Origin: Pirellulales bacterium
GTDB taxonomy: Bacteria; Planctomycetota; Planctomycetia; Pirellulales; Thermoguttaceae
Reading direction: 5' to 3'
DNA: 45,521 bases
Assembly: GCA_016935315.1 (NCBI GenBank)
Contig: JAFGRD010000165.1
Coordinates: 1 to 45,521, forward strand
Shown: piece by piece, positions 42,595 to 45,521 of the stretch
Layout of the letters: each line of letters opens with the position of its first letter
How positions within the stretch are numbered: the first letter of the stretch is position 1
The notes under the pieces: generated by a model
Told to the model about the DNA's origin: nothing
Databases searched by the model: none
The model's input: the letters and a program-made list of their open reading frames with translations, nothing else
Made by a program: the position numbers and the translations under genes

Positions 42595-43371
42595 ATGAAG
42601 ATCGCCGTGAAGTGCCTTCCGATCGCTGTGGCTTTGCTGACCGCCGGTTGCGGCAGTCCACAATCACCGATGTCGCAAACACCAACAACTCCGAACACGA
42701 TGACCGAAGACTCAACTTGGAACGACACAACACGAAGTGACCTCCGCGAGGCTCTTCGGAATCACGTTGTGGGCGAGCTTCGCCTCGCAAACTCTGACCA
42801 CGACGAGATCATCCAGGCGTGCCGTGAAGTCTATATCGAGGACGAATGCCCAGAGGATGAGTGGGAGTCGTTTGTTCGATTCGCAACAGAAGAACTCAGG
42901 AAGGCTGACAGCGCGCATTCGGCAGCGCAGGCCACGTGGCCGCGCGAGACTGATTGCGATCGCCTTGATCACGTTGAAGCGACCTTGCGAGATCGTGGTA
43001 TTCTCCTGTGGCAAGTCTCGCCTTGTTGCGACACTTGTACTTTCGGTGAGCTTCCCGATCGTATTGATGAGATCGATCGGCGATATCCTGGTTTTCGCGG
43101 TAACGTTCGGGGTTACGCCTTCTTCATAGATCAAAACATGGCCGACATGCTCGCAACGGACACTGACATTTCTGTTTATCTCGCCTATGGATGGTTTTCG
43201 CAAGATGATTCAAGCGTTGCTCCAGAGGTCTATAAACAAAACGCCCTCGGCATTGCGCGCGAAGTCTGCGATTGCCTCCGTGAACATGGTTTCAAACCGA
43301 ATTGGGACGGGAGTTTCTCGAACAAGATAGGTGTCTCTCTCAATTGGCAGCGCCGAACGATGCTGCAATAG
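42595..43371 (+). CDS. DUF6891-like lipoprotein in cassette-like setting
   Basis: From ATG 42595 the product has 258 aa, with a lipobox LLTAGC (about 14-19) predicting an envelope lipoprotein. The mature part resembles the DUF6891 family: TWPRETDCDRLDHVEATLRDRGILLWQV, CCDTCTFGELPDRI, and RGYAFFIDQNMADM. No function is known for that family. Base composition is less GC-rich and codon use less biased than in genes to the left. GTTAGCC lies just before the start and GGCTAAC just after the stop (about 43379-43385), the layout of an integron gene cassette. Confidence 0.78.
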   Translation: MKIAVKCLPIAVALLTAGCGSPQSPMSQTPTTPNTMTEDSTWNDTTRSDLREALRNHVVGELRLANSDHDEIIQACREVYIEDECPEDEWESFVRFATEELRKADSAHSAAQATWPRETDCDRLDHVEATLRDRGILLWQVSPCCDTCTFGELPDRIDEIDRRYPGFRGNVRGYAFFIDQNMADMLATDTDISVYLAYGWFSQDDSSVAPEVYKQNALGIAREVCDCLREHGFKPNWDGSFSNKIGVSLNWQRRTMLQ

Positions 43372-43375
43372 CGTG

Positions 43376-43402
43376 GCGGCTAACAAAGTGGTGAACCGGA
43401 GT
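43376..43402 (+). other. attC-like core site after the lipoprotein gene
   Basis: The sequence GGCGGCTAACAAAGTGG, continuing as TGAACCGGAG, starts 5 bp after the stop codon. GGCTAAC is the inverted form of GTTAGCC found at about 42583-42589, and TGAACCGGAG resembles the second box of chromosomal-integron attC sites. The pairing half expected further downstream was not found, so it is a partial or decayed site at best. Confidence 0.4.
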
Positions 43403-43410
43403 TGGTCGAT

Positions 43411-43809
43411 ATGCTAGAGATTCCTGACGAATTGCCGATAGATACGGCTCAGTCCCCGAGTGAGAGTTTGTCGCGAGCGCAGGCTTTCATGGGAGGACTG
43501 CGTCGCGGTGCAAAGCTAGGGGCATACACTGCACTATGCGTGACGGTTCCGCTTGCACTAGTGGGATTCACAATGGCACTTTGTCATCCTACTGAGCGAG
43601 CAGCGGGTAGTCCAGGTTCTTCGAACCTGGGCGGCACAGCCGCAGGAGGTCGTGCGACTGGGGTTTTGCCCCGGCCGATTGCACTGGGCAGGCCGTTCGG
43701 CCACAATGGCGGCATGAAGAACGGTCGGCGGATCGGCGATCTCGCCGAAGGCGAGCGTTGGTGCCACCGGCGACGATCCGGCGGCGTGCGGCTCCCCTGG
43801 GTAGACTGA
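43411..43809 (+). CDS. small membrane protein with repeat-derived C-terminus
   Basis: From ATG 43411 (GGAG 9 bp upstream) the first 65 or so residues look genuine: an acidic N-terminus and one TM (about 35-58, LGAYTALCVTVPLALVGFTMAL). From about residue 66 the frame enters the 265-bp repeat at 43603 (reading AGSPGSSNLGGTAAGG) and the last 65 residues are repeat sequence. The original C-terminus was probably replaced when the element inserted. No family recognised. Confidence 0.45.
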   Translation: MLEIPDELPIDTAQSPSESLSRAQAFMGGLRRGAKLGAYTALCVTVPLALVGFTMALCHPTERAAGSPGSSNLGGTAAGGRATGVLPRPIALGRPFGHNGGMKNGRRIGDLAEGERWCHRRRSGGVRLPWVD

Positions 43810-43867
43810 CTGCGTCGCGACCTCTTGTGGCGAAGCCACAGCGGTTCAAAGAACCGCTGCCACCCGC
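43603..43867 (+). mobile_element. 265-bp element with covarying double-hairpin ends, copy 1
   Basis: The left end contains hairpins CCAGGTTC/GAACCTGG (43612-43619/43623-43630) and GCGGC/GCCGC (43631-43643). The right end is an inverted counterpart with changed arms: GTGGC/GCCAC (43827-43839) and AGCGGTTC/GAACCGCT (43840-43847/43851-43858). Outer ends are GCGGGT... and ...ACCCGC. It encodes nothing plausible, so it is MITE- or REP/BIME-like. It overlaps the 3' end of the preceding reading frame. Confidence 0.75.
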
Positions 43868-43989
43868 CACCCGCGTGAGTCGAGAGGAAACTCCCACCAA
43901 GTGTATCCCGAAAGCCGGACACGCAACATGGTGCCATCCTTGGATAATACTTGGTACCTCTTCAGTCCGAATCAGGAGGACAACTGACC

Positions 43990-44844
43990 ATGGAATCCGA
44001 CAATAGCGGGGCCCCGGAAGCCTGTTCTACTGAACGCCGACACGCCGCTCGGCCGCATGTGGCAACCTTGATATGGGTCTATTCTCTCGGGCTTTTCGGG
44101 GCGTTCGTGCTATTGACGGGCGTGCTGTTCTCCGAGCCGATCGCTGAATTCATGCCGAGGCTGAGTGTGGTGGCGACATGTATCCTGACGCCGGTAGTGA
44201 TGCTGATCGCCGGCTTCCGGCTTTATTGGCTGCTTGTCGGAAGGCCTCGGTTTCGATCAAAGACGGTAGTGTTGGCATTTGTCGTCATTCTGCCCCTGTT
44301 CGGGTGGATCGGCGCGCGGTTTCATCGCGCACTCCAGCAACAGCAAGCCGTGCAGCAATTGCAGGCTATGGGCGCAGGCATTTACTACGCGAACATGCTG
44401 GAACCGCCCGGCCCCGGCGAGTACATGCCCGTTTTCCGCACGCCGCCCGGTCCCGCTGGCTTACGCCGCATCTTCGGCGAAATGTTCTTTGGAGTGGTCA
44501 GTAGTGTTGACTTAAAGAACGTCGAGGATATTGATGCGGCGATGCCGCCGTTATCACTCTTACGATCGGCCCGATTTGTCCGGCTTGACGAGTCAAAGAT
44601 CAGCGATTCCCATCTAGCACAACTGGAAGGACTATCGAGCCTTGAATGCCTGGACCTACGCGATACACAAGTGACGGACGGAGCAATCGTACACCTCAAG
44701 AAGCTGACAACGTTGAAGGAATTGTATCTGGGGTCAACGCAACTCACGCGCGAGGGGGCCGATGAACTCGCGCGTGCTTTGCCTCAGTGTGAGGTCTTCT
44801 GGAGCCCTGCAGTGGTCCATGGAGAATCGATACCGCACGATTGA
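43990..44844 (+). CDS. membrane protein with short leucine-rich repeat region
   Basis: From ATG 43990 (AGGAGG at 43974-43979) the 284-aa product has three TM helices (about 25-48, 58-80 and 92-108). A soluble part follows, with a few leucine-rich repeat-like units at about 170-275: LKNVEDIDAAMPPLSLL, ARFVRLDESKISDSHLAQLEGL, LECLDLRDTQVTDGAIVHLKKL, LKELYLGSTQLT. Such LRR tails bind proteins or surfaces; this combination is a recurring planctomycete layout of unknown role. The next repeat copy begins on the base after its stop codon. Confidence 0.82.
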   Translation: MESDNSGAPEACSTERRHAARPHVATLIWVYSLGLFGAFVLLTGVLFSEPIAEFMPRLSVVATCILTPVVMLIAGFRLYWLLVGRPRFRSKTVVLAFVVILPLFGWIGARFHRALQQQQAVQQLQAMGAGIYYANMLEPPGPGEYMPVFRTPPGPAGLRRIFGEMFFGVVSSVDLKNVEDIDAAMPPLSLLRSARFVRLDESKISDSHLAQLEGLSSLECLDLRDTQVTDGAIVHLKKLTTLKELYLGSTQLTREGADELARALPQCEVFWSPAVVHGESIPHD

Positions 44845-44929
44845 GCGGGGTAGTCCAGGTTCTTCGAACCTGGGCGTCGGGACCTCTGGTGGCGAAGCCA
44901 CAGCGGTTCAAAGAACCGGTGCCAGCCGC
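44845..44929 (+). mobile_element. 85-bp compact form of the double-hairpin element, copy 2
   Basis: The left hairpin CCAGGTTC/GAACCTGG (44855-44862/44866-44873) is followed after only 15 bases by the right-end hairpins GTGGC/GCCAC (44889-44901) and AGCGGTTC/GAACCGGT (44902-44920). It looks like the 265-bp element with its centre deleted. It begins directly after the LRR gene's TGA. Confidence 0.75.
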
Positions 44930-45041
44930 GGATCCTGCAGAGAATCGAGTCGGGCGATCCCACAGCCTCGGAAGAACTGCTTCCGTTGTCTGTGGTTGGC
45001 TGTCTTACGAACACGCATGCGTAGGAAACTGGGTGGGCATT

Positions 45042-45359
45042 ATGGTGAATCAGGGCGAGAGGTCGCGAAGACGTTGGACACAGTTCAGCCTGCGTAGTCT
45101 GCTGATCCTCATGTTGGTCGTGGCGTCCTTCCTTGCGGGCAGAGTGTCAGTCCAACGGGAGCTGAAAAGGGTGAGAGCGGCAGAACGAGAGGCGGTCAAC
45201 CAATGTCTGGTCACGCGCATACGACTAGAGGAGACGATCGGGAAATTGGCTAATGCGACGAAGGAAGTAAAAGCCCTGCATGGGGCACTGGATGGAGCGT
45301 TCACGAAGATACAACGTCTTGAGGAACAACTGGCACGACAGGAATCAACGTCCCGCTGA
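45042..45359 (+). CDS. small membrane/coiled-coil protein with FSLRSL motif
   Basis: From ATG 45042 the 105-aa product begins with a basic stretch and FSLRSLLILMLVVASFLAGR (about 15-34), the planctomycete N-terminal motif plus one TM, followed by a heptad-like helical region (about 37-100; RLEETIGKLANATKEVKALHGALDGAFTKIQRLEEQLA). Function unknown. An upstream in-frame extension to 44841 would translate the repeat element, so it was not used. The gene lies between two repeat copies. Confidence 0.7.
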   Translation: MVNQGERSRRRWTQFSLRSLLILMLVVASFLAGRVSVQRELKRVRAAEREAVNQCLVTRIRLEETIGKLANATKEVKALHGALDGAFTKIQRLEEQLARQESTSR

Positions 45360-45435
45360 TGGTGTCCGAATACATCGATGCCGATGGCGCTCAAGCCCAG
45401 ACGGCAATCACCATGGAAGGGCGATTGGGGTCTCA

Positions 45436-45521
45436 GCGGGTAGTCCAGGTTCTTCGAGCCTGGGCGGCGCAGCCGCAGAAAGTTGTGCCACTGGCGTGTT
45501 GCCCGGCCGATTGCACTGGGC
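45436..45521 (+). mobile_element. double-hairpin element, copy 3, cut by window end
   Basis: The sequence matches the left end of the element at 43603, including the CCAGGTTC hairpin (with one G-U-type change, GAGCCTGG), the GCGGC/GCCGC hairpin and the CGGCCGATTGCACTGGGC segment. The element continues beyond the window. Confidence 0.75.

Noticed and set aside
43825-43866. GCGGTTCAAAGAACCGC as the T-arm of a tRNA
   Set aside because: No acceptor, anticodon or D-arm folds around it; it belongs to the repeat element's hairpin.

Overview
The window reads as a piece of a GC-rich planctomycete chromosome (Planctomycetota, probably Pirellulales-like). This is inferred from gene content: two DUF4159 domains on a toroid protein, a MoxR/DUF58/VWA operon, a sigma-factor gene linked to a Ser/Thr kinase, small membrane proteins starting with an 'FSLRTL/FSLRSL' motif, a zinc-ribbon/TM protein, and long signal-peptide proteins with unusual domain mixes. 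No rRNA, tRNA or CRISPR array was seen.

Layout. 0-9.2 kb: a DUF4159 protein (minus strand) divergent from a four-gene MoxR ATPase - DUF58 - BatA-like - VWA/GATase-like operon. 9.5-15 kb: a MATE exporter, a POT-family peptide transporter carrying a Calx-beta domain in an inter-helix loop, and an opposing CinA-like/NadD-like fusion. 15.3-22.2 kb: a seven-gene co-directional cluster (membrane coiled-coil protein, FHA protein, membrane Ser/Thr kinase, two membrane proteins, ECF-like sigma factor, putative anti-sigma factor), the most coherent candidate signalling system here. 22.3-30.8 kb: minus-strand genes for a lipoprotein, a 1034-aa YCF48/PIG-L-like/CBM9-like protein, an FMN/FAD/Fe-S oxidoreductase with deoC, a double TFIIB-type zinc-finger protein and a small membrane protein. 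31-35.4 kb: a scar with transposase and possible glycosidase remnants, a Tat-type exported protein, and a hybrid sensor kinase with an ABC-type periplasmic sensor. 36-42.2 kb: a TIM-barrel epimerase/Gfo-Idh-MocA pair, a zinc-ribbon protein, a small membrane protein and an exported esterase. 42.4-45.5 kb: a less GC-rich accessory tail with a cassette-like lipoprotein gene, short membrane genes and three copies of a structured repeat.

Repeats are the other theme. A MITE-like element at 26430-26586 is matched in inverted orientation by the first 85 bases of the window. A 265-bp element with double-hairpin ends recurs at 43603, 44845 and 45436. A third dispersed repeat lies downstream of two transporter/VWA genes. 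Four unrelated short tandem arrays (13-19 bp units) sit in intergenic gaps.

How parts may work together (inference): the MoxR operon would chaperone or insert metal-dependent envelope complexes; the 15-22 kb cluster would couple a membrane kinase with FHA phosphothreonine recognition to control of a dedicated sigma factor; the remaining genes are general catabolism, transport and secreted functions.
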